Shown in pieces: positions 48,863-60,329 of a DNA stretch of 64,000 nt. The stretch comes from DASUCS01 sp041166745 (GTDB lineage Bacteria > Actinomycetota > Acidimicrobiia > Acidimicrobiales > JACDCH01): the NCBI GenBank assembly GCA_041166745.1, contig JBEEGH010000028.1, forward strand, positions 62,001 through 126,000, in the 5' to 3' direction. Position 1 is the first letter of the stretch. Each line of letters opens with the position of its first letter. The notes under the pieces were generated by a model, which was given only the letters and a program-made list of their open reading frames with translations, had not been told where the DNA came from and did no database searches. The position numbers and the translations under genes are program-made.

Positions 48863-49420
48863 ATGCAGATCCTGCCACTAGCGACCGAGCCGTTCACGCC
48901 CCCGACCGATCGCGACATGCTCCCGTCGGAGCGACGGTCGTTCGTTCGCACCCACCGCACGTGCGTGTTCGGGACGGCTCGACGGGCCGACGGACCCGCG
49001 ATGTCGATCGTGTATTACGTGGCGACCGACAGCGATGAGCTGTTGGTGTCGACCATGCGCGACCGGAGCAAGGCCAAGGCGGTCGCACGACTCGGCAAGG
49101 TGAGTCTGTGCGTGCTCGACGAGCACTGGCCGGTCGCCTATCTCCAGGTCTACTGCGATGCCGTCGTCGACGATGACCCGAACCTGGTGGTCGACGTGAT
49201 GATGGCCGCGGCCTCCCGTATGTCGGGGGAGCCGCTGGCCGACGACGCCCGGCCCTTCGTCGCGGCGATGGCCGCCGAGGAGGATCGAGTCGTGCTGCGT
49301 TGCGTGCCCTACGCCACCTTCGCCCAGCCACCCCGGCACCTCCATCGCAACGATCAGGACGAGCCGATCACTCACTGGGTCTCGGCCTCGATGCCATGGG
49401 ACGCTCCCGATGCTGGGTGA
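48863..49420 (+). CDS. PNPOx-fold F420/flavin-dependent protein
   Basis: A 185-residue split-barrel protein of the pyridoxamine 5'-phosphate oxidase-like family. RRADGPAMSIVYYVATDSDELLVSTMRDRSKAKAVARLGKVSLCVLDEHWPVAYLQVYCDAVV is the core barrel with cofactor-binding strands. Actinobacterial members typically bind F420 or FMN and act in detoxification or heme-like catabolism. ATG 48863 is fixed by TATCAT 8 nt upstream. It overlaps the extradiol dioxygenase gene by 11 nt, forming a TetR-controlled two-gene operon. Confidence 0.85.
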   Translation: MQILPLATEPFTPPTDRDMLPSERRSFVRTHRTCVFGTARRADGPAMSIVYYVATDSDELLVSTMRDRSKAKAVARLGKVSLCVLDEHWPVAYLQVYCDAVVDDDPNLVVDVMMAAASRMSGEPLADDARPFVAAMAAEEDRVVLRCVPYATFAQPPRHLHRNDQDEPITHWVSASMPWDAPDAG

Positions 49421-50288
49421 GCTGCAGCTCGGATACCTCGGTGTCGAGGTACCGGACACGGCGGCGTTGGACGGCTTCCTCGAAAATGTCATCGGCCTGA
49501 TACCGGGCGACGATCCCGGCACCTGGCGCAACGACCGCAAGGCCCGCCGGCTCGTCGTGGCGGAGGGCCCGTCAGCGGACGCAACCTTCCTGGGCTTCGA
49601 GGCCGCCAACCCCGACGCCTGGGCCACGACCGTGGCGCAGTTGGAAAACGCCGGCTACCGCGTGGCGCGCGGCAGCGCCGAGGAAGCCGCAGCCCGACGG
49701 GTCGAGCAGCTCGTCTCCGTCGACGCGCCGTGGGGCATCCGGGTCGAGGTCGTCCACGGCCTCGCGGACGCCGACCAGCCGTTCGCCTCGCCGCTGGTGG
49801 CCGGCGGCTTCGTCACCGACGACGAGGGGTTCGGCCACGTCGTGTTCGGCACGACCGCGTTCGACGAGTCGCACCGCTTCGTGACCGAGGGGCTCGGGCT
49901 ACGCCAGACCGACTGGGTCGAGACCGAGATCGCCGCGGGGATCGAGCTCGAGATCCGCTTCTACCACTGCAACCCCCGCCATCACTCGCTGGCGCTGGCC
50001 CGCGCCCCGTTCGACCTGCCCCAGCGATTGCACCATCTGATGGTCGAGGTCGCCGATCGCGACGACGTCGGCTACGCGTTCGACCGAGCCTGGAACGCGA
50101 AGTGCGTCATCGCCAGCGGCCTCGGCCACCACCCCAACGACCAGATGTTCAGCTTCTACGTCGCGTCGCCCGCGGGCTTCCAGGTCGAGGTCGGCCACGG
50201 CGCGCGGCTGGTGAACGAGGGTTGGAGCGAGAACCGCCGCTACGACCGCATCAGTAGCTGGGGCCACCAACCGCTGCCCGCCCGATAG
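49410..50288 (+). CDS. Type I extradiol ring-cleavage dioxygenase
   Basis: A 292-residue two-domain VOC dioxygenase, the length of BphC/HsaC enzymes. Fe(II) ligands are His in GFGHVVFG near residue 146, His in LHHLMVEV near residue 210, and Glu in FQVEVGHGA near residue 261. Second-shell His and Tyr appear in YHCNPRHHSLAL and FSFYVASP. It cleaves catechol-type rings at the meta position. The PNPOx-like partner might provide a reductive or oxygenative step on the same aromatic compound. Confidence 0.9.
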   Translation: MLGELQLGYLGVEVPDTAALDGFLENVIGLIPGDDPGTWRNDRKARRLVVAEGPSADATFLGFEAANPDAWATTVAQLENAGYRVARGSAEEAAARRVEQLVSVDAPWGIRVEVVHGLADADQPFASPLVAGGFVTDDEGFGHVVFGTTAFDESHRFVTEGLGLRQTDWVETEIAAGIELEIRFYHCNPRHHSLALARAPFDLPQRLHHLMVEVADRDDVGYAFDRAWNAKCVIASGLGHHPNDQMFSFYVASPAGFQVEVGHGARLVNEGWSENRRYDRISSWGHQPLPAR

Positions 50289-50330
50289 CAACGGTTTGGT
50301 GGAACATCACCGTGTCCGTGAAGGCCTCGG

Positions 50331-52721
<2,391 letters not shown>

Positions 52722-52775
52722 CGGGCTGCCGCTTCTCGGGACTGGTGCGAGATCTCCCATTGAGGGTGGTGGTGG

Positions 52776-52859
<84 letters not shown>

Positions 52860-53008
52860 GAGTGACAAGGGAGGCAACGTTAGCAACGACCCCACGGCGG
52901 CGACCGCGGCGAGCGTCCTTGTGGACCACGGGGCCGAACCGGTGGCACATCTCGTGAAAAAGGTGAAGGCTGCGCAAACCGGGCGCAAGACCGACACGGA
53001 GGACAGAA

Positions 53009-54931
53009 TTGACCGTACGACGCAGATTGCTCGCACTCGCATCCGCATTGCTGCTCGTCAGCGGCACCGTCATCGTCAGCTCGTCCGGCGCGGGTGCCGC
53101 AGCACAGGGACCCGCGATCACCACTCGCGTCGTTCACGGCGGCAGCACCACCCATCTCGCCAAGGGGACTGACTCGGCGGGTGAGACCGCGCCCGACTCC
53201 GGCCCCGAGTCCGGAACGGTCCGTGCTCCGGTCGCCAATCGCAGCCAATCGTCACAAGCGAGGGCAACGCGAGGCGGCCCTGGACTGTCGGGCATCCCGG
53301 CGACCAGTTCGGCGGTCCAGCCCGCCGCCGGCGCCACCAGCTTCGAGGGCATCAACCACCACCAGCAGCGACTCGAGATCGCAGGCGGAAACCAGTGGTC
53401 GCTCGAGCCGCCCGATCAAGGATTGTGCGTGGGCGGTGGCTACGTGTTCGAGGCCGTGAACAACGCCGTGGCCGTGTACGACACGACCGGTGCGAGGCTC
53501 GCGCTCGACTCGCTGAACCACTTCTTCGGTTACCCAGTCGAGATCGACCGCAGCACGGGGGAGGCCGGGCCCAAACAGACGACCGACCCAACCTGCCTGT
53601 TCGATCCGACGACACATCGGTTCTTCCTGACGATCCTCACCTACGACGCCGACACGGCGGGCAACCCGTTGCCCGCGGGCACCAACACGCTCGACACTGC
53701 GGTGAGCCCGCCGGGCTCGCCGTTCGGTACGTGGTCGATCACCCACATCGACGCCACCGACGACGGCAGCAACAACACCCCTGCCCACGCGGGCTGTCCG
53801 TGCATCGGCGACTACCCGCACATCGGCGTCGACGCGCACGGCTACTACATCACGACCAACGAGTATCCGTGGTTCACTGACGGCTTCGTCGGCGCGCAGA
53901 TCTACGCGTTGTCCAAGGCGCAACTGGCGTCGGGCTCCGAGGCCGTGACGGTGACCCAGGTCGACACCAGTCGCGCCGATCCCAACGGCAAACCGGGCTT
54001 CACCGTGTGGCCGGCCCAGTCCCCGACCGCAAGTCAGTACGACACGAGCGCAGGGGGCACGGAGTACTTCCTCAGCACGAACGCGGCTGAGGAGGCCGCC
54101 GGTACCGGCCGATCCAGTGACCTGCTCACGTGGTCGCTCACGAACACCGGGTCGCTCGACACGAGCCCGCAACTCGGCGTCCACGTGCGGCGCAGCACCG
54201 TCGGCACGTACGCGGTTCCATTGCCAGCGGACCAGAAGGCGGGACCGGTTCCCCTCGCCGACTGCCTCAACGTCACCGCGTGTGCCAAGGCCGTGGCGGG
54301 CACGCCCGACAAGTTCAAGGAGAGCGAGCAACCGCTCGACTCGCTCGACTCGCGCATGCAACAGGTCATCTTCGCCAACGGGCTGCTGTACGGCAGCCAC
54401 GGCACGGCTGTCGACGTCGGCCCCACGCCGTCTACCGCGGTGCAGAAGGCCGGCGTTGCGTGGTACATCACGGATCCGACCACGGCCGCCAACGGCAACC
54501 TCAGCACCACCGTCCTGCGCCAGGGTCGGTTGGCGACGAGCGGCAACAACCTCGTCGATCCGGCGCTCGGCGTGCGCCCTGACGGCTCTGCGGTCATCGC
54601 GATGACGCTCGCTGGCGTCGATCACTATCCGAGCGCGGCGTACGTCAACCTCGCGTCCAACGGCACCACCGGTCCCGTCCTCGTGCTCGCCGAAGGCGTC
54701 GGACCCGAGGACGGTTTCGCGGGATACCGGCTGTTCGGAGGCCGGCCGCGATGGGGTGACTACGGCGCCGCCGCGGTCGACGCCGGCGGTCACCTGTGGG
54801 TGGCCAGCGAATGGATCGCGCAGCAGTGCACGTTTGCCCAGTATCAAGCCGCTCCGTTTGGCCAGTGCGGCGGCTCTCGAACGGCGCTGGCCAACTGGTC
54901 GACCCGGATCAGCCAGGTCGCCGCGCCCTGA
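53009..54931 (+). CDS. Large secreted protein of unknown function
   Basis: A 640-residue exported protein. A Sec signal ends near GAGAAAQG (residue 33). Residues 45-110 are low complexity. The remainder reads like a beta-propeller or similar fold: EGINHHQQRLEIAGGNQWSLEPPDQGLCVGGGYVFEAVNNAVAVYDTTGA, FFLTILTYDADTAGN, GCPCIGDYPHIGVDAHGYYITTNEYPWF and GFAGYRLFGGRPRWGDYGAAAVDAGGHLWVASEW. I do not recognise a catalytic motif. The start is TTG 53009, supported by GGAGGACAGAA directly upstream and a proper signal peptide. A terminator-like stem follows. No operon partners. Confidence 0.82.
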   Translation: MTVRRRLLALASALLLVSGTVIVSSSGAGAAAQGPAITTRVVHGGSTTHLAKGTDSAGETAPDSGPESGTVRAPVANRSQSSQARATRGGPGLSGIPATSSAVQPAAGATSFEGINHHQQRLEIAGGNQWSLEPPDQGLCVGGGYVFEAVNNAVAVYDTTGARLALDSLNHFFGYPVEIDRSTGEAGPKQTTDPTCLFDPTTHRFFLTILTYDADTAGNPLPAGTNTLDTAVSPPGSPFGTWSITHIDATDDGSNNTPAHAGCPCIGDYPHIGVDAHGYYITTNEYPWFTDGFVGAQIYALSKAQLASGSEAVTVTQVDTSRADPNGKPGFTVWPAQSPTASQYDTSAGGTEYFLSTNAAEEAAGTGRSSDLLTWSLTNTGSLDTSPQLGVHVRRSTVGTYAVPLPADQKAGPVPLADCLNVTACAKAVAGTPDKFKESEQPLDSLDSRMQQVIFANGLLYGSHGTAVDVGPTPSTAVQKAGVAWYITDPTTAANGNLSTTVLRQGRLATSGNNLVDPALGVRPDGSAVIAMTLAGVDHYPSAAYVNLASNGTTGPVLVLAEGVGPEDGFAGYRLFGGRPRWGDYGAAAVDAGGHLWVASEWIAQQCTFAQYQAAPFGQCGGSRTALANWSTRISQVAAP

Positions 54932-54943
54932 CCGTTTCGCGTA

Positions 54944-54971
54944 GGGGGTCGGTGCGCGTGCGCCGGCCCCC
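54944..54971 (+). terminator. Terminator after the secreted-protein gene
   Basis: GGGGGTCGG (54944-54952) and CCGGCCCCC (54963-54971) pair over 9 bp, one a G-U wobble, around a 10-nt loop, 13 nt after the stop. Confidence 0.65.
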
Positions 54972-55020
54972 ATTCGCGCGCGTCGGCCGCCTGCCCCTCG
55001 GACGCGAGGAGGGGTCCGCC

Positions 55021-55026
55021 TACAGT
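55021..55026 (+). promoter_or_regulatory. Probable -10 box of fhaA
   Basis: TACAGT lies 8 nt before the GTG at 55035 and fits a near-leaderless promoter for the whole cell-growth operon. Confidence 0.55.
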
Positions 55027-55034
55027 GTCGGCCC

Positions 55035-55694
55035 GTGGGTCTATCCGGGTTCGAGCGTCGTTTGGAGCGCATGGTCGAAGGTGCCTTCGCGCGCGCCTTT
55101 CGCAGCGGCCTGCGGCCCGTCGAGATCGGGCGCCGGCTCGTGCGCGAGATCGACGACAACCGGTCGGTCGACGTGCGCGGCCGCACGGTCATCCCGAACC
55201 ACTTCAGCGTCCAGATCAGCGCCGACGACAACGAGCGCTTCGCGGACATCCACGACACGTTGATCCGCGAGTTGTGCGACGCCGCCCGGGAGCACGCCCG
55301 GGACGAGGGCTACACGTTTCTCGGCCCGGTCGAGGTCGAGATGGTCGTCGACGATCGGATGCACACGGGTGCCTTCCAGATCGAAGGCCGTATGCGGGAA
55401 GGGACCGGCGGCAGTGGTGCCGGCAGCCTCGTGCTTCCTACGGGTGAACGCGTGGTTCTCGGGGAACAGGTGATCTCCGTGGGACGGATGCCGGAATCGA
55501 ACATCGTGCTGGCTGACCCGAACGTGAGCCGCAACCATGCCGAGATCCGGCCGCAGGGCATCGGCTACGTCGTCGTCGACCTCGACTCGACGAACGGCAG
55601 CCGGGTGAATGGGGTGCGGGTCAAGGAGCAGGCGTTGGTCGACGGCGACGAGTTGGCGTTCGGCAACACGCGCATGCGCTTCGAGGCGAGCTGA
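55035..55694 (+). CDS. fhaA: FhaA: DUF3662 and FHA domain protein
   Basis: A 219-residue FhaA. The N-terminal DUF3662 domain (about 1-115) has FERRLERMVEGAFARAFRSGLRPVEIGRRLVREIDDN, and the C-terminal FHA domain (about 135-215) has ISVGRMPESNIVL, VSRNHAEIRP, STNGSRVNG. It is much shorter than the mycobacterial protein because the linker is nearly absent. FhaA binds phosphorylated partners (MviN/MurJ in mycobacteria) to regulate peptidoglycan synthesis. GTG start; first gene of the operon; 10 nt separate it from fhaB. Confidence 0.93.
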   Translation: MGLSGFERRLERMVEGAFARAFRSGLRPVEIGRRLVREIDDNRSVDVRGRTVIPNHFSVQISADDNERFADIHDTLIRELCDAAREHARDEGYTFLGPVEVEMVVDDRMHTGAFQIEGRMREGTGGSGAGSLVLPTGERVVLGEQVISVGRMPESNIVLADPNVSRNHAEIRPQGIGYVVVDLDSTNGSRVNGVRVKEQALVDGDELAFGNTRMRFEAS

Positions 55695-55704
55695 GTGGCG
55701 CTGC

Positions 55705-56196
55705 ATGAGTGAGCAGCTGCTCAACATCCTCAAGCTCTGCCTGCTGGCGCTGATCTACCTCTTTCTCGTGCGCGTCCTGCGCGCGGTGTGGGCGGAGGTG
55801 ACGCTGCCGGCCCAGGTCGATCGAGGGCGCCGTCCACGCCGGGGTCGCGCGCCCACACCCGCAGTCGCCGCCGCCCCGGCGCCACCGAGAGGGCGCAAGT
55901 CACGAGGCTCCCCCACCGAGCTGGTCGCCGTCGAACCGCCGGATCAGGTCGGACGCCGGTATCCACTCGGTGACGAGATCACCGTCGGCCGTGCGGCCGG
56001 TTGCCAGGTCACGGTCGACGACACGTACGTGTCGCAGTTGCACGCGCGCGTCTTCACCCGCGACGCGCAGCTGTTCGTCGAGGATCTCGGGTCGACCAAT
56101 GGCACGTACCTCAACCGGGTGAAGGTCGCCGGACCGATGGTCATGCAGAAGGGCGACAGGTTGCAGGTCGGCAACACCGTCCTCGAGGTGCGCTAA
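55705..56196 (+). CDS. fhaB: FhaB: membrane-anchored FHA domain protein
   Basis: A 163-residue protein. One N-terminal transmembrane segment (LLNILKLCLLALIYLFLVRVL) is followed by a basic Pro/Ala-rich linker and an FHA domain (about 85-160: ITVGRAAGCQVTV, VSQLHARVF, STNGTYLN, GDRLQVGNT). In mycobacteria FhaB (FipA) bridges PknB signalling to FtsZ/FtsQ. ATG 55705 is the first codon before the membrane segment. Three-nt gap to pstP. Confidence 0.92.
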   Translation: MSEQLLNILKLCLLALIYLFLVRVLRAVWAEVTLPAQVDRGRRPRRGRAPTPAVAAAPAPPRGRKSRGSPTELVAVEPPDQVGRRYPLGDEITVGRAAGCQVTVDDTYVSQLHARVFTRDAQLFVEDLGSTNGTYLNRVKVAGPMVMQKGDRLQVGNTVLEVR

Positions 56197-56198
56197 CG

Positions 56199-57404
56199 GT
56201 GGTCGTACTGCGCTGGGGCGAAGCGACCGACGTCGGACGCGTGCGCACCAACAACGAGGACGCGGTCTTCACCTCGGAACGGTTGTTCGCGGTGGCCGAC
56301 GGGATGGGTGGTCACCAGGGCGGCGAGGTCGCCAGCGACACCGCGCTGCGCACGTTGGACCAATCGTTCGTCGAAGCGACGACCGAAGGGCTCCTCGACG
56401 CGGCCCACGACGCGAACGACGCCGTCCTGGAACGGGCCGCCGGCGATCCTGATCTCCGCGGCATGGGAACCACCCTCGTCGCCATCGCTCCGCTGGACGA
56501 CAGCGAAGCCATCGCATGGGTCAACGTCGGCGACTCGCGCCTGTACCTCCTGCGCGACGGTGAGCTCACCCAGATCTCGGAGGACCACAGCCTCGTACAG
56601 GAAGCGGTGCGCGCCGGCGACCTCTCGCCCGAGGAGGCGCACACGCATCCGCAGCGCAACATCGTCACGCGCGCGCTCGGCATCGATCCCGACATCACGA
56701 TCGACGGTGATCGCGTCGACGCGTTCACCGGCGACCGGTACCTGCTGTGCAGCGATGGTCTCTACGAGTTCGTCGAGGATGACCGCATCGCGTCGACGTT
56801 GCGCCGCCTGGACGACCCGACCGAAGCCGCTCGAGAGCTCGTACGTCTCGCCAACGAGGGGGGCGGGCGCGACAACATCACCGTCGTCGTGGTCGACGTG
56901 GTGGACGACAACGATCAAGCGGCCATCGCCGCCAAGGAGATCGAGGGCGACACGGCCGAAGGACACGCGCTGGCTCCGTCCAAACCGGCGTTCGCCGCCA
57001 AGGCGGCGCCGACGACGAAGCCACCGAGACCCCGCCGTCTCACGTGGCGCGTGCTGCTCTTCATCGTGCTCTTCATCGTGATCCTCGTCGGAGCCGCCGG
57101 CGCGGTCGGCTACTACGCCCGCAACACGTACTACGTCGGGTTCCAAGGCGACTCCGTCGTGATCTTCAAGGGCAAACCGGGGGGCGTGCTCTGGATCAAG
57201 CCGACGTTCGAGGAGGGCACCGGCCTGACGCGCGCCCAGGTTCCCCCTGCGCAGCTCGAACGAGTGAACAAGGGTCAAGAAGAAAGCTCGTTGCCAGCAG
57301 CGCGTGACTACGTCGAGAACGCCCTCAGGCCCACGACCACGACCACGACGACCACCACGACGACAACAACCACCACGACGATCCCCCCGCCCCCGCCCGG
57401 ATGA
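56199..57404 (+). CDS. pstP: PstP: PP2C-type Ser/Thr phosphatase
   Basis: A 401-residue membrane phosphatase. The PP2C domain (about 1-245) has the metal motifs VRTNNEDAVF, AVADGMGGHQGGEVAS, VNVGDSRLYLLRDG, LLCSDGLYEFV and GGGRDNITVVVV. A cytoplasmic linker, a membrane segment (VLLFIVLFIVILVGAAGAVGYYA) and an extracellular domain of about 80 residues follow. The end is a run of Thr then Pro. PstP reverses PknB phosphorylation. GTG 56199 gives the family start; its stop overlaps rodA as ATGA. Confidence 0.95.
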   Translation: MVVLRWGEATDVGRVRTNNEDAVFTSERLFAVADGMGGHQGGEVASDTALRTLDQSFVEATTEGLLDAAHDANDAVLERAAGDPDLRGMGTTLVAIAPLDDSEAIAWVNVGDSRLYLLRDGELTQISEDHSLVQEAVRAGDLSPEEAHTHPQRNIVTRALGIDPDITIDGDRVDAFTGDRYLLCSDGLYEFVEDDRIASTLRRLDDPTEAARELVRLANEGGGRDNITVVVVDVVDDNDQAAIAAKEIEGDTAEGHALAPSKPAFAAKAAPTTKPPRPRRLTWRVLLFIVLFIVILVGAAGAVGYYARNTYYVGFQGDSVVIFKGKPGGVLWIKPTFEEGTGLTRAQVPPAQLERVNKGQEESSLPAARDYVENALRPTTTTTTTTTTTTTTTTIPPPPPG

Positions 57405-58729
57405 TCGCCATCATGCGCCGGCGTACGGAGCTGGGGCTCATCGTGCTCGGCTCGGTGATCGTCGCCAGCGCCTACACGCTGGCCACGCTCGGGCGAACGT
57501 CGTCGATCCCCGCCAACATCGGACCGTTCCTCGCGGTGGTGCTCGGGCTGTTCGTTGCGGCGCACATCGCGACGCGACGCTATGCCCCTGGTGCCGACGG
57601 CCTGCTGCTCCCGATCGCCGCGCTGCTGAACGGCATCGGGTACGTGTTCATCGCCCGGCTCGACGAGACCAGCCGCCATCCGCAAGGCCTTGCCGCCGCG
57701 CAAGCGGGGTGGACGGTGATCGGCATCGGCGCGTTCATCCTCACGCTGCTGTTCGTGACGCGGGTGCGCGACCTGCAGCGCTACCGGTACACGTTCCTGC
57801 TGATCGGGCTCGCGCTGCTCATGGCACCGCTGGTGCCAGGGGTCGGGCGCGAGATCAACGGCGCGCGCATCTGGGCCTACATCGGGCCGATCAGCTTTCA
57901 GCCGGGCGAGTTCGCGAAGGTCGTGCTGGCGATCTTCTTCGCGTCGTACCTCGTGGAGAAGCGCGAGCTGCTGGGCATGGCGACCTTCCCTCGCTTCCGC
58001 CCGCTGCTGCCCGACCTCAAGCATCTCGGGCCTGTGCTGCTCGCGTGGGGATTCTCCGTCGTGATCATGACCGCAGAGAAGGACCTCGGTTCGTCACTGC
58101 TGTTCTTCGCGCTGTTCATGCTGATGACGTGGATCGCCACGGAACGCACCGCGTACGTCGGCGTGGGCGGACTGCTCTTCGCCGGCGGCTCGCTGATGGC
58201 CTATAAGGGATTCGGTCATGTCCACGACCGTGTGCAGGACTGGCTGAACCCGTGGGCGCACAAGGCGACCTCCGGGTTTCAGGTCATCCAGAGTTGGTTC
58301 GCGATGGCGTGGGGCGGGGTGGCCGGCACGGGGCTCGGTCTCGGCAACCCGAATCAAATTCCGGTCGCATCCACCGACTTCATCTTCGCGGCGATCGCGG
58401 AGGAGCTCGGCCTGCTCGGTTCGGCCGCGGTCATCTTCTGCTACGTGCTGCTCGTCGGCTGCGGCCTGCGCATCGCCGTGCGCGCCGACGCGCCATTCGA
58501 GAAGCTTCTGGCCACCGGCATCACCATCCTGCTCGGCGTGCAGTCGTTCATCATCATGGCCGGTGTCACGCGGTTGCTTCCGTTGACCGGCGTGGCGTTG
58601 CCGTTCGTGTCGTACGGCGGGTCGTCGCTCGTCGCCAACTACGTGCTGCTCGCCTTGCTCGCCCGCATCTCGGATGACACGGCTCGGCGCGCCGGGGAAG
58701 TCCAAGAACGAGACCAGGTGGCGGCGTGA
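57401..58729 (+). CDS. rodA: RodA: SEDS peptidoglycan polymerase
   Basis: A 442-residue protein with ten or more membrane segments of the FtsW/RodA/SpoVE family. The SEDS landmarks are PGVGREINGARIWAYIGPISFQPGEFAKV, AEKDLGSSLLFFALF, GTGLGLGNPNQIPVASTDFIFAAIAEELGLLG and PLTGVALPFVSYGGSSLVANYVLLALLARIS, the last typical of the family. It polymerises lipid II with a cognate class B PBP, here the pbpA product. It overlaps pstP as ATGA and pbpA as GTGA. Confidence 0.95.
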   Translation: MIAIMRRRTELGLIVLGSVIVASAYTLATLGRTSSIPANIGPFLAVVLGLFVAAHIATRRYAPGADGLLLPIAALLNGIGYVFIARLDETSRHPQGLAAAQAGWTVIGIGAFILTLLFVTRVRDLQRYRYTFLLIGLALLMAPLVPGVGREINGARIWAYIGPISFQPGEFAKVVLAIFFASYLVEKRELLGMATFPRFRPLLPDLKHLGPVLLAWGFSVVIMTAEKDLGSSLLFFALFMLMTWIATERTAYVGVGGLLFAGGSLMAYKGFGHVHDRVQDWLNPWAHKATSGFQVIQSWFAMAWGGVAGTGLGLGNPNQIPVASTDFIFAAIAEELGLLGSAAVIFCYVLLVGCGLRIAVRADAPFEKLLATGITILLGVQSFIIMAGVTRLLPLTGVALPFVSYGGSSLVANYVLLALLARISDDTARRAGEVQERDQVAA

Positions 58730-60198
58730 ACAAACAGCTGCGCCGCCTCGGCGCCGGTCTGCTCGCGTGCTACCTCGCGCTGTTCGCGATGGTGAACTGG
58801 GTGCAGGTCTTCCACGCGCAGGCTCTGAACGACCATCCCGACAACAGCCGCAAGATCGTCCGCGACTTCAGCCGGCCCCGCGGGCAGATCATCGCCGCCG
58901 ACGGTGCTGTCCTCGCCACGACGGTTCCGTCTGCGTTCGGTGATCCGTTCCCGCTCCAGCGCACGTATCCCGAAGGTGATCTGTTCGGCCACATCACCGG
59001 GACGTTGAACTTCAACTTCGGCGCGACCGGCGTCGAGCAGACGTACAACGATCAGCTGAGTGGGGCGACGGTGGCGCAGGAGTACGAGACGCTGCGCGAT
59101 CTGTTCGTCGATCGTCAACACACCGGCGACGTGACGCTGACCATGCGCAAGGACGTTCAACAACTGGCGCGCGACGCGCTCGGCGCGCAGAAGGGCTCGG
59201 TCGTGGTACTCGATCCGCGCGACGGATCGATTCTCGGGATGTGGAGCTTCCCGTCGTACGACCCGAACGTGCTCGCGTCGCACAACGCCCAGGACGCGCA
59301 GAACGCGAAGGCGTTCCTCGAGGGAAGTCCCGATCGACCCTTGCGCGGGCGCTCGTGGCAAGAGCGGTTCTTCCCGGGATCCACCTTCAAGGTCGTCACT
59401 GGCTCCATCGGTGTCGAGTCCGGTCTGGTGACGCCCGACGAGCCCGTCTTCCCTGTCGAAACGGAGTACAAGCCGCCCGACGGCAACCCGATCCAAAACT
59501 TCGGCGGCGAATCGTGCGGTGGGCCGCTGTTCGACATCCTGCGCGTGTCGTGCAACTCGGCGTTCGCAACCATGGGCGCCGAAGTCATCGGCCAGGACAT
59601 CATGCAGGCGGGTGTGAAGAAGTTCGGCTTCAACACAACGGTGCCCATCGACCTCCCGAACCCCGCCGTCTCCAACTTCCCCGACACGAAGCGATCGAAG
59701 GCGTTCCTCGGGCAGGCGTCGATCGGACAGTTCGACACCGCCGCATCACCGCTCGAGATGGCGCTGGTGGCCTCCGGTGTGGCCAACAACGGGATCATCA
59801 TGACGCCGCACGTGATGAAGGAGATCAAGGACGACAACGGCAAGGTGATCAAGACCTTCGATCCGAAGCCGTGGCTGACAGCGATCAGCCCGCAGACCGC
59901 GGCCACCATGCGTCAAGCGATGATCGGTGTCGTGCAGGCGGGAACCGGGACGGCGGCGCGCATCTCCGGCGTCGAGGTCGGTGGCAAGACCGGAACCGCG
60001 CAGCTGGGCACGAGCCCCCCCACCTCGAACGCGTGGTTCATCTGCTTCGCCGGAGCTCCGGGAGCTCCCGCGTCGGTCGCCGTCGCCGTGATCGTCGAGG
60101 CGGAACCCGGCGTCAGTGAGGGCACAGGCGGTCGGATCGCCGCCCCGATCGCCAAACAGCTCGTCGAGAAGGTGCTCGCAATTCAAGCGGGAGGCTGA
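58726..60198 (+). CDS. pbpA: PbpA: class B penicillin-binding protein
   Basis: A 490-residue single-pass transpeptidase. A membrane anchor (LACYLALFAMVNWVQVF) is at the N-terminus. The transpeptidase domain holds SxxK in PGSTFKVVTG near residue 220, SxN in VSCNSAFATMG near residue 276 and KTG in VGGKTGTAQLG near residue 422. It cross-links peptidoglycan during growth, partnering RodA. GTG start overlaps the rodA stop. A string of hairpins follows its stop, separating it from pknB. The usual pknA gene is absent between pbpA and pknB. Confidence 0.95.
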   Translation: MNKQLRRLGAGLLACYLALFAMVNWVQVFHAQALNDHPDNSRKIVRDFSRPRGQIIAADGAVLATTVPSAFGDPFPLQRTYPEGDLFGHITGTLNFNFGATGVEQTYNDQLSGATVAQEYETLRDLFVDRQHTGDVTLTMRKDVQQLARDALGAQKGSVVVLDPRDGSILGMWSFPSYDPNVLASHNAQDAQNAKAFLEGSPDRPLRGRSWQERFFPGSTFKVVTGSIGVESGLVTPDEPVFPVETEYKPPDGNPIQNFGGESCGGPLFDILRVSCNSAFATMGAEVIGQDIMQAGVKKFGFNTTVPIDLPNPAVSNFPDTKRSKAFLGQASIGQFDTAASPLEMALVASGVANNGIIMTPHVMKEIKDDNGKVIKTFDPKPWLTAISPQTAATMRQAMIGVVQAGTGTAARISGVEVGGKTGTAQLGTSPPTSNAWFICFAGAPGAPASVAVAVIVEAEPGVSEGTGGRIAAPIAKQLVEKVLAIQAGG

Positions 60199-60289
60199 GC
60201 CGGAGGCGCAGCCTCCCGAAAGCACAGTGGTAACCGGTGCGCCAGCACCGGCTTACCCCTTGAGGGAGCGCAGCGACCGCAAGGGGTAA
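60189..60289 (+). repeat. Three consecutive hairpins between pbpA and pknB
   Basis: GGGAGGCT/AGCCTCCC (60189-60217), CCGGTGC/GCACCGG (60234-60251) and TTACCCCTTG/CAAGGGGTAA (60253-60289) are perfect inverted repeats. The first overlaps the pbpA stop. They may terminate or attenuate the upstream transcript or stabilise a processed 3' end. Confidence 0.7.
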
Positions 60290-60312
60290 CCCCTGCCACC
60301 TCGGGAGCGTCG

Positions 60313-60318
60313 TACGCT
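60313..60318 (+). promoter_or_regulatory. Probable -10 box of pknB
   Basis: TACGCT lies 11 nt before the pknB ATG at 60330, after the hairpins. It would give pknB its own start point. Confidence 0.5.
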
Positions 60319-60329
60319 TCGAAACGCCC

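Noticed and set aside
53252..55258. A 668-codon minus-strand frame across the secreted protein and fhaA
   Set aside because: Its composition is Arg/Val/Gly-rich with no motif, while the plus strand has a signal peptide, a ribosome binding site and an FHA domain.
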